In this document: positions 1 to 7,527 of the stretch, one piece after another
Position numbering within the stretch: the stretch's first letter is position 1
How the letters are laid out: every line of letters starts with the position of its first letter
Assembly (NCBI GenBank): GCA_903958085.1
Contig: CAJBRY010000766.1
Location: forward strand, 1-42,982
Length of the DNA stretch: 42,982 nucleotides
Direction: 5' to 3'
DNA from: an uncultured Geobacteraceae bacterium
GTDB lineage: Bacteria; Desulfobacterota; Desulfuromonadia; Geobacterales; Pseudopelobacteraceae
Position numbers and translations under genes: made by a program
Notes under the pieces: generated by a model
What the model was told of the DNA's origin: nothing
What the model saw: only the letters and a program-made list of their open reading frames with translations
Databases searched by the model: none

Positions 1-659
1 ACATCTCAACCATTCAGGGGCAATTTTCCGTTGGAAGCTGTATAGTATTTACATCAGGTAGAGCGGATCATCAAAACTACCGTCATTACCGTATCAGAAC
101 CGTTGAAGGTCAGGACGATTTTGCGATGCTGCGGGAGGTTTTTATGCGAAGATTCCGCATAGATAATCTTGAAAAGGAGCCAATGCCAGATCTTGTTATA
201 GTAGATGGAGGAATCGGTCAACTGAATGCAGTTGAGGAGATAATTGCCGAAATAGGGTTGACCGGTTCATTTGATCTGGTTTCCCTTGCGAAGAGTCGAG
301 TTCTGCATGATACATCAACACAAAATATTAGAAAAAGTGATGAACGGATTTTCATCCCAGGCCGAAAAAACCCGATTGTTTTGCGTCAGAATTCTGCCCC
401 ACTGCTTATGCTGTCGGCAATAAGAAATGAGGCGCACCGTTTTGCAATAACTTATCACCGGAAGTTGCGTGGCAAGGAGGGCATTTTATCGCGGATTGAT
501 AGAGTTCCTGGGATAGGTCCCAAACGACGGGCAGCGTTGCTTAAAAGCTTTGGTAGTGCGCAAAATCTTAAGAATGCTACGATAGAAGAGATCATCCTGG
601 TACCAGGAATGAATATTGTAATTGCTGAGGTTCTCCATAGAGGATTGCATGATGAGTAA
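1..659 (+). CDS. uvrC: UvrABC system protein C, C-terminal part (5' end outside window)
   Basis: UvrC makes the two incisions around a DNA lesion in nucleotide excision repair, acting with UvrA and UvrB. The reading frame is open from base 3, so the gene enters from the left. Visible parts are the family's C-terminal endonuclease domain, with the TVEGQDDFAMLREV stretch and the PDLVIVDGG segment (base 186 onward), a conserved NEAHRFAITYHR helix near base 426, and a tail of two helix-hairpin-helix motifs (RVPGIGPKRRAALL, then a VPGMN hairpin). About 218 residues are present of roughly 600 expected. The stop overlaps the start of miaA by about 8-11 bases, so the two genes are probably translationally coupled. 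Identification is firm; only the N-terminal GIY-YIG half cannot be checked. Confidence 0.95.
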   Translation, partial: ISTIQGQFSVGSCIVFTSGRADHQNYRHYRIRTVEGQDDFAMLREVFMRRFRIDNLEKEPMPDLVIVDGGIGQLNAVEEIIAEIGLTGSFDLVSLAKSRVLHDTSTQNIRKSDERIFIPGRKNPIVLRQNSAPLLMLSAIRNEAHRFAITYHRKLRGKEGILSRIDRVPGIGPKRRAALLKSFGSAQNLKNATIEEIILVPGMNIVIAEVLHRGLHDE

Positions 660-1560
660 CCTCTCAAGTTCGCTCGATATGCTGGTAATTCTAGGTCCGA
701 CCGCTTCGGGCAAGACGCGTTTGGCCGTTTCGCTGGCTGAACAAATGTCAGGTGAAATTATTTCAGCTGACTCACGGCAGGTTTTCCGCGGCATGGACAT
801 CGGCAGTGGGAAGGATCTTAACGAATACGGTCGTATCCCATATCATTTGATTGATATTCTGGATGCAGGAGACGAGTTCAGCGTTTTTGAATTTCAACGC
901 AGGTTTCTATTCTCGTTTGCAGATATAACAAACAGAGGCGCGTTTCCTATTTTGTGCGGTGGCAGCGGGATGTATCTTGATGCTGTTCTTCGTGGTTATA
1001 ACATGATTGAAGTTCCACGCAACGAGTTATTGCGAGCGGAATTGGCATCTAAGAGTGATTCAAAGTTGGTGGAAGAGCTGTTGCGGATCAGGCCATGTCA
1101 GCATAACAGTACTGATCTGTTTGATCGTGAGCGCACAGTCAGGGCTATTGAAATAGCTCAAATGGAGCTGAAAGGTTGTGAAAGAGAAGTATCCTTTCCA
1201 GATATAAATAGATGTGTCATAGGTATTCGCTGGGAACGTGAAGTCCTGCGAAGGCGAATAACGGAGCGTCTTAAAGACCGAATTGAAAACGGCATGATAG
1301 AAGAGGTGGAACGTCTCCATGCTGATGGAGTTGCGTGGGAACGACTGGATTATTACGGACTTGAATATCGCTTTGTGGGAGCCCATCTCCGTGGCGAGAT
1401 CAACAGGAATGATATGTTTGAGAGGCTGAACAGTGCGATCCACAATTTTGCAAAACGCCAGAGAAACTGGTATAGGCGTATGGAGCAGCATGGTATTGTC
1501 ATTAACTGGATTGATGGTGCTGCTGACCAGCTTGTGCAGGTCAGGGAAATAATAAAATAA
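649..1560 (+). CDS. miaA: tRNA dimethylallyltransferase (MiaA family, divergent)
   Basis: MiaA adds a dimethylallyl group to N6 of adenosine 37 in tRNAs that read UNN codons. The protein has the P-loop GPTASGKT near the N-terminus, the substrate motif SADSRQVFRGMDIG, a CGGSGMYLDAVL segment, and the C-terminal KRQRNWYRR motif near base 1450. Length (about 303 aa) matches the family. After the DIG motif the sequence is SGKD where most members have TAKP, so this is a divergent branch; geobacters are known to carry two miaA copies, and this may be the atypical one (inference). The start is ATG 649 or ATG 652, both served by AGAGGA at 639-644; a longer TTG start at 622 has no such support. Confidence 0.88.
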   Translation: MMSNLSSSLDMLVILGPTASGKTRLAVSLAEQMSGEIISADSRQVFRGMDIGSGKDLNEYGRIPYHLIDILDAGDEFSVFEFQRRFLFSFADITNRGAFPILCGGSGMYLDAVLRGYNMIEVPRNELLRAELASKSDSKLVEELLRIRPCQHNSTDLFDRERTVRAIEIAQMELKGCEREVSFPDINRCVIGIRWEREVLRRRITERLKDRIENGMIEEVERLHADGVAWERLDYYGLEYRFVGAHLRGEINRNDMFERLNSAIHNFAKRQRNWYRRMEQHGIVINWIDGAADQLVQVREIIK

Positions 1561-1585
1561 ATTTTTAGAATAATGATTTATTTGC

Positions 1586-1620
1586 TTGACTTTGCATGTC
1601 TGCAGCTGATAGGTTTATAA
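1586..1620 (+). promoter_or_regulatory. possible cspA promoter
   Basis: TTGACT at 1586-1591 is a good -35 match. The -10 is unclear: TAGGTT at 1610 gives an 18-bp spacer but matches poorly, while TTATAA at 1615 is too far away. About 50-60 bases of leader would precede cspA. Only the -35 is convincing. Confidence 0.3.
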
Positions 1621-1672
1621 AAATTCGGATATTTCCGGGTAAAATCAAAGAAGAATCAGGAGAAGTAAGCAC

Positions 1673-1873
1673 ATGGTAAACGGAACAGTAAAATGGTTTA
1701 ATGACAGCAAGGGTTTTGGATTTCTTGAGCAGGAAGGTGGCGAGGATGTATTTTGCCATTTCTCCGCAATCGCAGGCGAAGGTTTCAAATCCCTTGCAGA
1801 AGGTGATAGAGTAACTTTTGAAGTAACAAAGGGTCCGAAAGGGCTTCAAGCCGCGAACGTAACAAGAATTTAA
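1673..1873 (+). CDS. cspA: cold shock protein, CspA family
   Basis: A 66-residue single cold-shock domain, a small OB-fold that binds single-stranded nucleic acid and acts as an RNA chaperone or antiterminator. The two RNA-binding motifs are visible: KGFGFL (RNP1) and DVFCHFSAI (RNP2, where VFVHFSAI is usual, so Val is replaced by Cys). The start follows AGGAGA at 1658-1663 with 9 bases between. It is monocistronic: a leader of about 110 bases lies in front and a strong terminator follows directly. Which Csp paralogue this is cannot be told from the sequence. Confidence 0.95.
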   Translation: MVNGTVKWFNDSKGFGFLEQEGGEDVFCHFSAIAGEGFKSLAEGDRVTFEVTKGPKGLQAANVTRI

Positions 1874-1895
1874 GGCGATCTTGTTTTAAACCTGA

Positions 1896-1927
1896 AAACC
1901 CCGGAAAATGTCCGGGGTTTTTTTTTG
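1896..1927 (+). terminator. rho-independent terminator of cspA
   Basis: A 9-bp stem AACCCCGGA / TCCGGGGTT (1897-1905 and 1911-1919) with a 5-base loop is followed by a run of T residues. It lies 23 bases past the cspA stop. Confidence 0.93.
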
Positions 1928-1973
1928 GCCAAAATTATATTGAAACAAAGAAGCTTTACGGCTTATAAAATTA

Positions 1974-2300
1974 CTAACGTCCTATCTTGAGTTCCATGCT
2001 GGCGCTTATGAGATAATGGTAGGCAGTATCGAAAACTATTATCTGAAGGACGTAAATTGCTGCAAAGGCAACAAGCGGGGATAGATCTAACATTCCTGTG
2101 TCAGGCATATGTCGTCTAATACGCCTGAGCACAGGATTAGTTACCCGATAGATGAAATTAACAATCGGGTTGTATGGATCGGCGTTTACCCAGGAGATAA
2201 TGATGTTTGCCAGCAAAATATACTTATATAGAGTAAGGACTCCGCTAGCCAGTTCAACCAGTTTGGCCAGTGCTAAAAGAATGTTTGCGAAGAGAACCAT
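1974..2300 (-). CDS. yggT: YggT family integral membrane protein
   Basis: A 108-residue protein of the YggT family, inner-membrane proteins often found near proC and cell-division genes; their biochemical role is not well defined. Two hydrophobic segments are seen, one near the N-terminus (LLALAKLVELASGVLTLYKY region) and one near the C-terminus (LVAFAAIYVLQIIVF region). The family signature lies between them: ANIIISWVNADPYNPIV, then TNPVLRRIRR. A TTG at 2312 could also start the frame, but ATG at 2300 has GGAGAA at 2310-2305 at proper spacing. The gene stands alone on the minus strand between two plus-strand genes. Confidence 0.88.
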   Translation of the reverse strand: MVLFANILLALAKLVELASGVLTLYKYILLANIIISWVNADPYNPIVNFIYRVTNPVLRRIRRHMPDTGMLDLSPLVAFAAIYVLQIIVFDTAYHYLISASMELKIGR

Positions 2301-2340
2301 CGTCTTCTCCAAAAAAAAGAAATAGGATAATTTTGAGGTA

Positions 2341-2369
2341 ACTATGCCTTAATGTTTTGGTAAAGTCAA
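2341..2369 (-). promoter_or_regulatory. possible yggT promoter
   Basis: Read on the minus strand, TTGACT (2369-2364) and CATAGT (2346-2341) are separated by 17 bases, a sigma70-like arrangement about 40 bases upstream of the yggT start. It is a sequence match only. Confidence 0.4.
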
Positions 2370-2441
2370 AATAGAAACGGTTTCAAACTGCCAGTTTACG
2401 AGTAGCTAAGGTACAAATCTTTAAAACTGAGGAACTTGATT

Positions 2442-2768
2442 ATGAATAAAAAAGTAACTGCGATTTTGCTTTCAGCTTTCGTATTGCCAGGGTTGGGGCA
2501 ACTTTATCTGGGTCGCAAAGCGGTTGGCGTGGTCATAATTGTTCTTGTAAACCTTGTGTTATTACTTGCGCTATTTGTTTTACTCAGAGGCTTATCTCCC
2601 TTGATTGCAAATCAAATCGCTGGCGGTGCAATCAGCATAACTCCAGTCGAAGTGATGAAGTCGCTCGAAGGTGCAAAAGGTTTTGGCAAAGCGGTTATCG
2701 CAGCATTTTTTGCAGTCTGGGCGTTTTCAATAGTAGACATCATACGGTCAAAGGGAGAATCCAGTTGA
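2442..2768 (+). CDS. small membrane protein with a TM2-like glycine motif
   Basis: A 108-residue hydrophobic protein of unknown function. It opens with a short basic stretch (MNKK), then a hydrophobic helix holding LPGLGQLYLGRKAVG, which resembles the PGxGQxYxG motif of TM2-domain and DUF5683-like membrane proteins. A second long helix (VVIIVLVNLVLLLALFVLL) follows, and a third near the C-terminus (AAFFAVWAFSIVDII). The start ATG at 2442 has GAGGA at 2429-2433; a TTG at 2436 in the same frame is less likely. It sits just before fabH but is separated from it by a promoter-like sequence, so it is probably not co-functional. I do not recognise a specific role. Confidence 0.7.
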   Translation: MNKKVTAILLSAFVLPGLGQLYLGRKAVGVVIIVLVNLVLLLALFVLLRGLSPLIANQIAGGAISITPVEVMKSLEGAKGFGKAVIAAFFAVWAFSIVDIIRSKGESS

Positions 2769-2784
2769 TTTCCATGTAACGATA

Positions 2785-2818
2785 TTGACAAACAGTGTTA
2801 TTTTGTGAGATACACAAA
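2785..2818 (+). promoter_or_regulatory. probable fabH promoter with a dyad over the -10 region
   Basis: A perfect TTGACA at 2785-2790 is followed about 18 bases later by a weak -10 (GATACA at 2809-2814). The -10 region lies inside the inverted repeat TTTGTG-AGATA-CACAAA (2802-2818), a plausible repressor or activator site. fabH starts at 2875. Regulation by this dyad is inference. Confidence 0.42.
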
Positions 2819-2874
2819 TAACTTTATTCAAATTAAATTTGCTCCTGCTATTGTCGAGCGAAATCGGAGAAACA

Positions 2875-3858
2875 ATGGTTATTTCGAAAATCATCGGAAG
2901 CGGCTCATGCCTGCCGGATCGGGTTATTCCTAACAGTCATTTCGATTATCTCGTAGAAAATGCTGACGAGTGGATTTTTACCCGGACAGGTATTAGAGAA
3001 CGACGATTTGCACATGCAGACCAGGCCACATCTGATCTCGCAACCATAGCAGCAAAGAATGCTCTTGTGGCTGCCGGCATAAGCGCAGCCGAGATTGACT
3101 GCATAGTAGTCGGGACATCTACTCCAGACATGAGCCTCCCTTCAACAGGTTGTATCGTTCAGGAAAATATTGGTGCAAAAAATGCTTTTGCCTTCGATAT
3201 AAACGCAGTTTGTTCAAGTTTTGTCTATGCGCTTGAGATTGCAGACAACTTTATAAAGAGTGGCAAATACAAAACTGTTATGGCTATTGGCGCTGATACA
3301 TACTCCAAAATTCTGGACTTTAATGACCAGAATAGCTGCCCGCTTTTCGGTGACGGTGCAGGTGCTGCTATTCTTAGCAATGGAGGAAATGAAAGTTCTG
3401 GAGTTCAGCACACGTATATGCGTAGTGACGGGAGGGGATGGCCGCTTATTAAAGTTCCCTCTTCAGGTTCGAGGTCTCCAGTTACCCCAGCTACGATAGA
3501 GGCCGGAGAAATTTATTTCCAGATGGCCGGTAAGCAGGTCTATGTATTTGCGACTGAGGTGATTCCGGACATTATTAATACGCTATGCGCCAAAGCCGGT
3601 ATTACTCCGACCGATCTTGACTACATAATTCCTCATCAGGCTAATGTGCGGATGATTGATTTTATTTCAAAAAAGAGTGGTTTCCCAAAAGAGCGCTTTC
3701 TGCTTAATCTCGACAGATGCGGAAACACATCGGCAGCCTCGGTGGCTCTTGTATTGGATGAAAATCTGCGAAACAGTACTATCAAGCCGGGGCACCTGGT
3801 ACTGGCTATGGGTTTTGGTGGAGGTCTTACCTGGGGAGGCCTTTTAATAAGATTTTAA
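2875..3858 (+). CDS. fabH: beta-ketoacyl-ACP synthase III
   Basis: FabH starts fatty acid synthesis by condensing acetyl-CoA (or another short acyl-CoA) with malonyl-ACP. The protein is 327 residues, the normal length. The catalytic triad is visible: Cys112 in DINAVCSSF, His253 in IPHQAN, and Asn282 in DRCGNTSAAS. The glycine-rich C-terminal GFGGGLTWG is also present. The start ATG at 2875 has GGAGA at 2866-2870; the frame also extends to a TTG at 2839, which lacks support. The 3' end overlaps the convergent methyltransferase gene by 15 bases, and the fabH terminator lies inside that gene. A specialised KAS III paralogue outside general lipid synthesis cannot be ruled out, because no other fab genes are adjacent. 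Confidence 0.93.
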   Translation: MVISKIIGSGSCLPDRVIPNSHFDYLVENADEWIFTRTGIRERRFAHADQATSDLATIAAKNALVAAGISAAEIDCIVVGTSTPDMSLPSTGCIVQENIGAKNAFAFDINAVCSSFVYALEIADNFIKSGKYKTVMAIGADTYSKILDFNDQNSCPLFGDGAGAAILSNGGNESSGVQHTYMRSDGRGWPLIKVPSSGSRSPVTPATIEAGEIYFQMAGKQVYVFATEVIPDIINTLCAKAGITPTDLDYIIPHQANVRMIDFISKKSGFPKERFLLNLDRCGNTSAASVALVLDENLRNSTIKPGHLVLAMGFGGGLTWGGLLIRF

Positions 3859-4851
3859 ACCGCCGATTCCCTCTCCAGCGGCAAAGGTTTTTAACCCGTT
3901 CTTCTCAAACAGTGCCCGCAAATTATTCTGCGGGCATTTTTGTTTCCACCCTCCATGGAAATTGTTGGCGGCAAGTAGTAATCCACCGGTTGAAAGAAGC
4001 TGAACTAGGTTAGATACAGCCAGCATAATATTGCCATTCTCATTGATTATCGGCCCACCCAACAGACCATTGCAAACGATCAGATCGAATCTTTCATTAA
4101 AGTGGTTTGTGGGGATTGAAGTTGTAGTCAAGAGATTATTACACCGAAAAGTTATACATTTATTTAATGCCGATGAATCCACTGTTCGCAGATGAGATGC
4201 CACCCATACCTCCAGCGGTTCCAATGTCCACCCCTCAATACTAATATCAGTCACAGAAAAACCTTGATTTATCAGAAGTTTTGCCAGTGAATATGTCCCG
4301 TCACCGGTGCCACAGGCAGCGTCAAGGCAGCGAGTCACCCTGGTTTTGCCTGCAATCCATTTTCTAATAAACTCATATTGTCCATGATAACGTTCAACTC
4401 TGCCGTAAAAGCGATTTGGAAGGAAAGATGCGAACAAAAATCTTATTAGCATCTGGGGGTCACAGAGCAAATTCTCAAGAAGTTTTGCAGGATTGGCGCT
4501 TGTCTGAAATTCAGATGGTAATCTGCAAAAAACGTCGGCCCAACTCATGGCATTATGAAATGGAGTGCTAGAATAAATTGGAGTGTAGCTCAGCACATCG
4601 GAATACAGCTGATAAAATACAGAGGTGATCTCTGAAATTGGCAGGTAAAGTTCAGATTGTGTGCGGATGTTATTTGTGAGAATAAGTCCTTGTGCAGGGA
4701 GCGGCGATGTAGATGTATTTGCGTAGATACAAAATCGCTTATGTAAACGGCGGATCGCGTGAGTAAAGCGATTCTTGTCAACAGTTAAAAACAAGGAGCT
4801 TAGAGACTCAGATTTCTGGGTATTAACTACAAATGGTGCTGTTTTATTCAT
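3844..4851 (-). CDS. SAM-dependent methyltransferase, last gene of the mqnE operon
   Basis: A 335-residue protein with a class I SAM-binding fold in its C-terminal half: motif I is LDAACGTGDGTYSLA, and motif IV is FDLIVCNGLLGG. The N-terminal ~150 residues match no domain I recognise. A helix before the SAM domain (GRVERYHGQYEFIRKWI) and the C-terminal HGGWKQK resemble the chemotaxis-type CheR-like methyltransferase layout, but this is weak. Its start shares one base with the mqnE stop (TGATG), so the two are translationally coupled, which suggests a link to menaquinone or quinone-precursor metabolism (inference). It does not look like MenG/UbiE. The substrate is unknown. Confidence 0.75.
   Translation of the reverse strand: MNKTAPFVVNTQKSESLSSLFLTVDKNRFTHAIRRLHKRFCIYANTSTSPLPAQGLILTNNIRTQSELYLPISEITSVFYQLYSDVLSYTPIYSSTPFHNAMSWADVFCRLPSEFQTSANPAKLLENLLCDPQMLIRFLFASFLPNRFYGRVERYHGQYEFIRKWIAGKTRVTRCLDAACGTGDGTYSLAKLLINQGFSVTDISIEGWTLEPLEVWVASHLRTVDSSALNKCITFRCNNLLTTTSIPTNHFNERFDLIVCNGLLGGPIINENGNIMLAVSNLVQLLSTGGLLLAANNFHGGWKQKCPQNNLRALFEKNGLKTFAAGEGIGGLKSY
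3913..3941 (+). terminator. fabH terminator embedded in the convergent methyltransferase gene
   Basis: TGCCCGCA (3913-3920) pairs with TGCGGGCA (3929-3936) and is followed by TTTTT on the plus strand, about 55 bases past the fabH stop. On the other strand the same bases encode residues near the C-terminus of the methyltransferase. Confidence 0.75.
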
Positions 4852-5930
4852 CAGTAACTGCGAATTGCTCTATAAAGAGTGTCCCTCTCTACAGGGATTT
4901 TCCCGGCTTTTCTGATTAAGCGGATGATTCCATCTTTCGTCAAAGATTGTGGGCTCTGAGCTCCGGCTTCATGACCGATCTTCTCTTCGACTACAGTCCC
5001 ATCAAGATCATTGACCCCAAATGCCAGAGACACTTGCGCAATTTTTTCACCAAGCATGACCCAATAGGACTTTATATGGTCAAAATTATCAAGGAATATT
5101 CTTGAAATCGCCAACGTTTTAAGGTCATCAAGGCCGGAAGTTTCCTTAAAATCAAGTTTAATTTCTGAGTTATCGGTCTGAAACGCCAGCGGAATAAAAG
5201 CCTGAAAACCGCCGGTTTCATCCTGAAGATTTCGCAGCATCTCCAAGTGTGCCACCCGGTCGTAATCGGCTTCAAGATGACCATATAGCATGGTCGCGTT
5301 AGTCTTCAAGCCTGAAAGGTGTGCTAGGCTAATTATTTCAGTCCAGTGAACTCCTGAAATTTTTTCAGGGCAAATTTTTTGCCGTACTTCTTCCACAAGA
5401 ATTTCAGCTCCACCACCAGGCATGGAGCCAAGCCCTGCGGTGACAAGACGCCTCAGCACATCTTTGATATGCAAGGATGAGATGCGGGAAAAATATTCAA
5501 TTTCAACGGCAGTGAAAGCTTTTATATGAAGCTTTGGAGAACTACTGCGGATGGCTCGAAGCATCTCTTCGTAAAATTCAAATGACAGGTCCGGGTGCAA
5601 ACCGCCGACGATATGGACCTCTGTGGCACCTTCAGACTCTGCTTCGTGTGCGCGTAGACATATTTCTTCCACTGACATGGTGTAGGCACCATCTTCATTG
5701 GCCGTTTTTGAAAATGCGCAAAAAGCACATCGATTCACACAGATGTTTGTAGGGTTTATATGCCGATTCACATTGAAAAATACGTTTCTCCCGTTCTTAC
5801 GCTCGTTTGCAAGAGCAGCAAGTTTTCCGATTGCCAAAAGGTCATTGGATCTGTACAGAAAAAGCGCCTCATCACATGTAATACGCTGTCTGGCATGGAC
5901 TTTTGCTGATATGGTATCAAGTGTTATCAT
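4851..5930 (-). CDS. mqnE: aminodeoxyfutalosine synthase, radical SAM
   Basis: MqnE is the second enzyme of the futalosine pathway for menaquinone; it joins the MqnA product to SAM-derived adenosyl radical chemistry to give aminofutalosine. The radical SAM cluster motif C-x3-C-x2-C is Cys64, Cys68 and Cys71 in ICVNRCAFCAF, preceded by HINPTN. KAFTAVEIEYFSRI and SMPGGGAEI are typical of MqnE and separate it from MqnC. Length 359 aa is normal. It overlaps moaC by 4 bases (ATGA) and the methyltransferase by 1 base. The cell therefore probably makes menaquinone through futalosine; the other mqn genes are not in the window. Confidence 0.9.
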   Translation of the reverse strand: MITLDTISAKVHARQRITCDEALFLYRSNDLLAIGKLAALANERKNGRNVFFNVNRHINPTNICVNRCAFCAFSKTANEDGAYTMSVEEICLRAHEAESEGATEVHIVGGLHPDLSFEFYEEMLRAIRSSSPKLHIKAFTAVEIEYFSRISSLHIKDVLRRLVTAGLGSMPGGGAEILVEEVRQKICPEKISGVHWTEIISLAHLSGLKTNATMLYGHLEADYDRVAHLEMLRNLQDETGGFQAFIPLAFQTDNSEIKLDFKETSGLDDLKTLAISRIFLDNFDHIKSYWVMLGEKIAQVSLAFGVNDLDGTVVEEKIGHEAGAQSPQSLTKDGIIRLIRKAGKIPVERDTLYRAIRSY

Positions 5931-6430
5931 AATGGAAGTGTACCCAAATTATCCAAGTTATATCTGTATGTGCCGCTTTTGCCACCATCCTTAAAAAGCA
6001 GTCTGATTTTACTGATGGTTATGGATTTGTCATTTCCCTTGCACATATCATAAATGGTTAGAGCCGCAAGAGTGGCTCCGGTCATGGCCTCCATTTCGAC
6101 TCCTGTGCGCTCAAAAGCGCGAACGGTACATAGAATTCTGATTGCTCCAGGCGGGGCATCGTCCGTTTCAAAATCGACAGATACATTATGGATAGCCAAT
6201 GGGTGGGAAAGCGGAATCAGATCCGGAGTACGCTTGGCGCCCATAATTCCGGCAAGGCGTGCAACCCCCAGAACGTCACCTTTGGCGACACCACCAGAAA
6301 ATATCGCCTTCAGTGTCTCTGTTGACAGCTGCACTTCCGCTGCCGCAATAGCAGTTCGCAAGCCTGGTTGCTTGGCACTGACGTCCACCATAATCGCGTG
6401 GCCGCATTCGTCAAAATGGTTGAATTTCAC
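5927..6430 (-). CDS. moaC: cyclic pyranopterin monophosphate synthase
   Basis: MoaC converts the MoaA product into cyclic pyranopterin monophosphate, the first stable intermediate of molybdenum cofactor synthesis. The 167-residue protein shows the family blocks MVDVSAK, AGIMGAKRTPDLIPLSHPL, GVEMEAMTGA and YDMCKGNDK; the last holds the conserved Asp and Lys of the active site. It lies between pilT (16 bases away) and mqnE (ATGA overlap), so it is expressed from the operon that begins upstream. No other moa gene is adjacent. Confidence 0.95.
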   Translation of the reverse strand: MKFNHFDECGHAIMVDVSAKQPGLRTAIAAAEVQLSTETLKAIFSGGVAKGDVLGVARLAGIMGAKRTPDLIPLSHPLAIHNVSVDFETDDAPPGAIRILCTVRAFERTGVEMEAMTGATLAALTIYDMCKGNDKSITISKIRLLFKDGGKSGTYRYNLDNLGTLPL

Positions 6431-6446
6431 GATTGAATCTCCAGAT

Positions 6447-7508
6447 TTATGCAGGCGTCAGATACTGCTCAAATTGTTTTTTATCAGTGGCACAGCGATA
6501 GGCCTCTTCCGGATTCACCTTTTTCATTTTCAGCAGATCAAGCAGATGCTGATCCATTAACTGCATGCCATCTTTTTTCGCGGTCTGCATGATGGATGGT
6601 ATCTGAAATGTTTTTCCTTCGCGGATAAGATTCCCTATAGCCGGAGTACCGAGCATAATTTCCAGTGCCGCAACGCGTCCTTTGCCGTCTGCTGTTTTTA
6701 ATAGTTGCTGGCAAACAACTCCTTTTAACGACTCCGACAGCATCGCACGCACCTGCTCCTGCTGGTCTGTGGGGAATACGTCAATAATTCGGTCAACAGT
6801 CTTGGCTGCGGTACTGGTGTGCAGAGTGCCAAAGACAAGATGACCGGTCTCGGCAGCGCTCATGGCAAGCTGAATTGTTATCAGGTCACGCATTTCGCCT
6901 ACAAGAATGACATCCGGATCTTCACGTAGAGCAGCCTTTAGTGCCGAGGAAAAACTTTCAGTATGTTCGCCAATTTGCCTCTGATTCAGGAGGGATTCTT
7001 TGTTCTCGTGAATAAATTCAAGCGGATCTTCAAAGGTCAGGATATGCTCTTTTCTGGTAGAGTTTATCAGGTCAATCATTCCTGCCAAGGTGGTTGATTT
7101 ACCAGACCCGGTGGGTCCTGTCACAAGTACCATTCCCTTTTTGAACTGGGTCATTCGTCTGACTCCTTCAGGAAGTCCCAATTCATCAGCCGAAAGAATT
7201 TTGGTAGGAATTATGCGGAATACAGCGGCAATACCGCGATACTGCATCATTATATTGCCACGGAAACGAGCTACACCGGGAACCTCATATGCAAAGTCGA
7301 GATCCTTGGTCTCATTGAATTGTGTCTGCTGCTTTTCGCTCAATATTTCAAACAGAATTGCTTTCAGTTCGTCATGCCCCAGTGCTTTAAAATTCAGGCG
7401 CACCATTTCACCTCGCAGCCGAAAGATGGGAGGATTCCCAGTGGAAAGGTGCAAATCCGAAGCCCCCTGTTCCTTTAACATATTGAAAAGTGCGTCTATT
7501 CGTGCCAT
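6447..7508 (-). CDS. pilT: type IV pilus retraction ATPase PilT
   Basis: PilT is a hexameric ATPase that powers pilus disassembly and so twitching, DNA uptake or surface sensing. The 353-residue protein has an N-terminal PAS-like region starting with a helix of the SDLHLSTG type, Walker A GPTGSGKS (131-138), an Asp box LTFEDPLEF, Walker B DPDVILVGEMRD and the His box GHLVFGTLHT. The C-terminal retraction motif reads AIGNLIRE at 290-297, where AIRNLIRE is the classic form, so one Arg is Gly. The start follows a purine-rich GGAGAGGAGA. It is encoded just after a PilB-like pseudo-ATPase; several PilT paralogues are usual in these bacteria, so this may not be the main motor. Confidence 0.93.
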   Translation of the reverse strand: MARIDALFNMLKEQGASDLHLSTGNPPIFRLRGEMVRLNFKALGHDELKAILFEILSEKQQTQFNETKDLDFAYEVPGVARFRGNIMMQYRGIAAVFRIIPTKILSADELGLPEGVRRMTQFKKGMVLVTGPTGSGKSTTLAGMIDLINSTRKEHILTFEDPLEFIHENKESLLNQRQIGEHTESFSSALKAALREDPDVILVGEMRDLITIQLAMSAAETGHLVFGTLHTSTAAKTVDRIIDVFPTDQQEQVRAMLSESLKGVVCQQLLKTADGKGRVAALEIMLGTPAIGNLIREGKTFQIPSIMQTAKKDGMQLMDQHLLDLLKMKKVNPEEAYRCATDKKQFEQYLTPA

Positions 7509-7527
7509 GAGATTTCTCCTCTCCTAT

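Noticed and set aside
1060-1491. Long opposite-strand frame inside miaA, and many similar frames elsewhere
   Set aside because: They lie within well-identified genes on the other strand, lack ribosome sites and show no recognisable domains.
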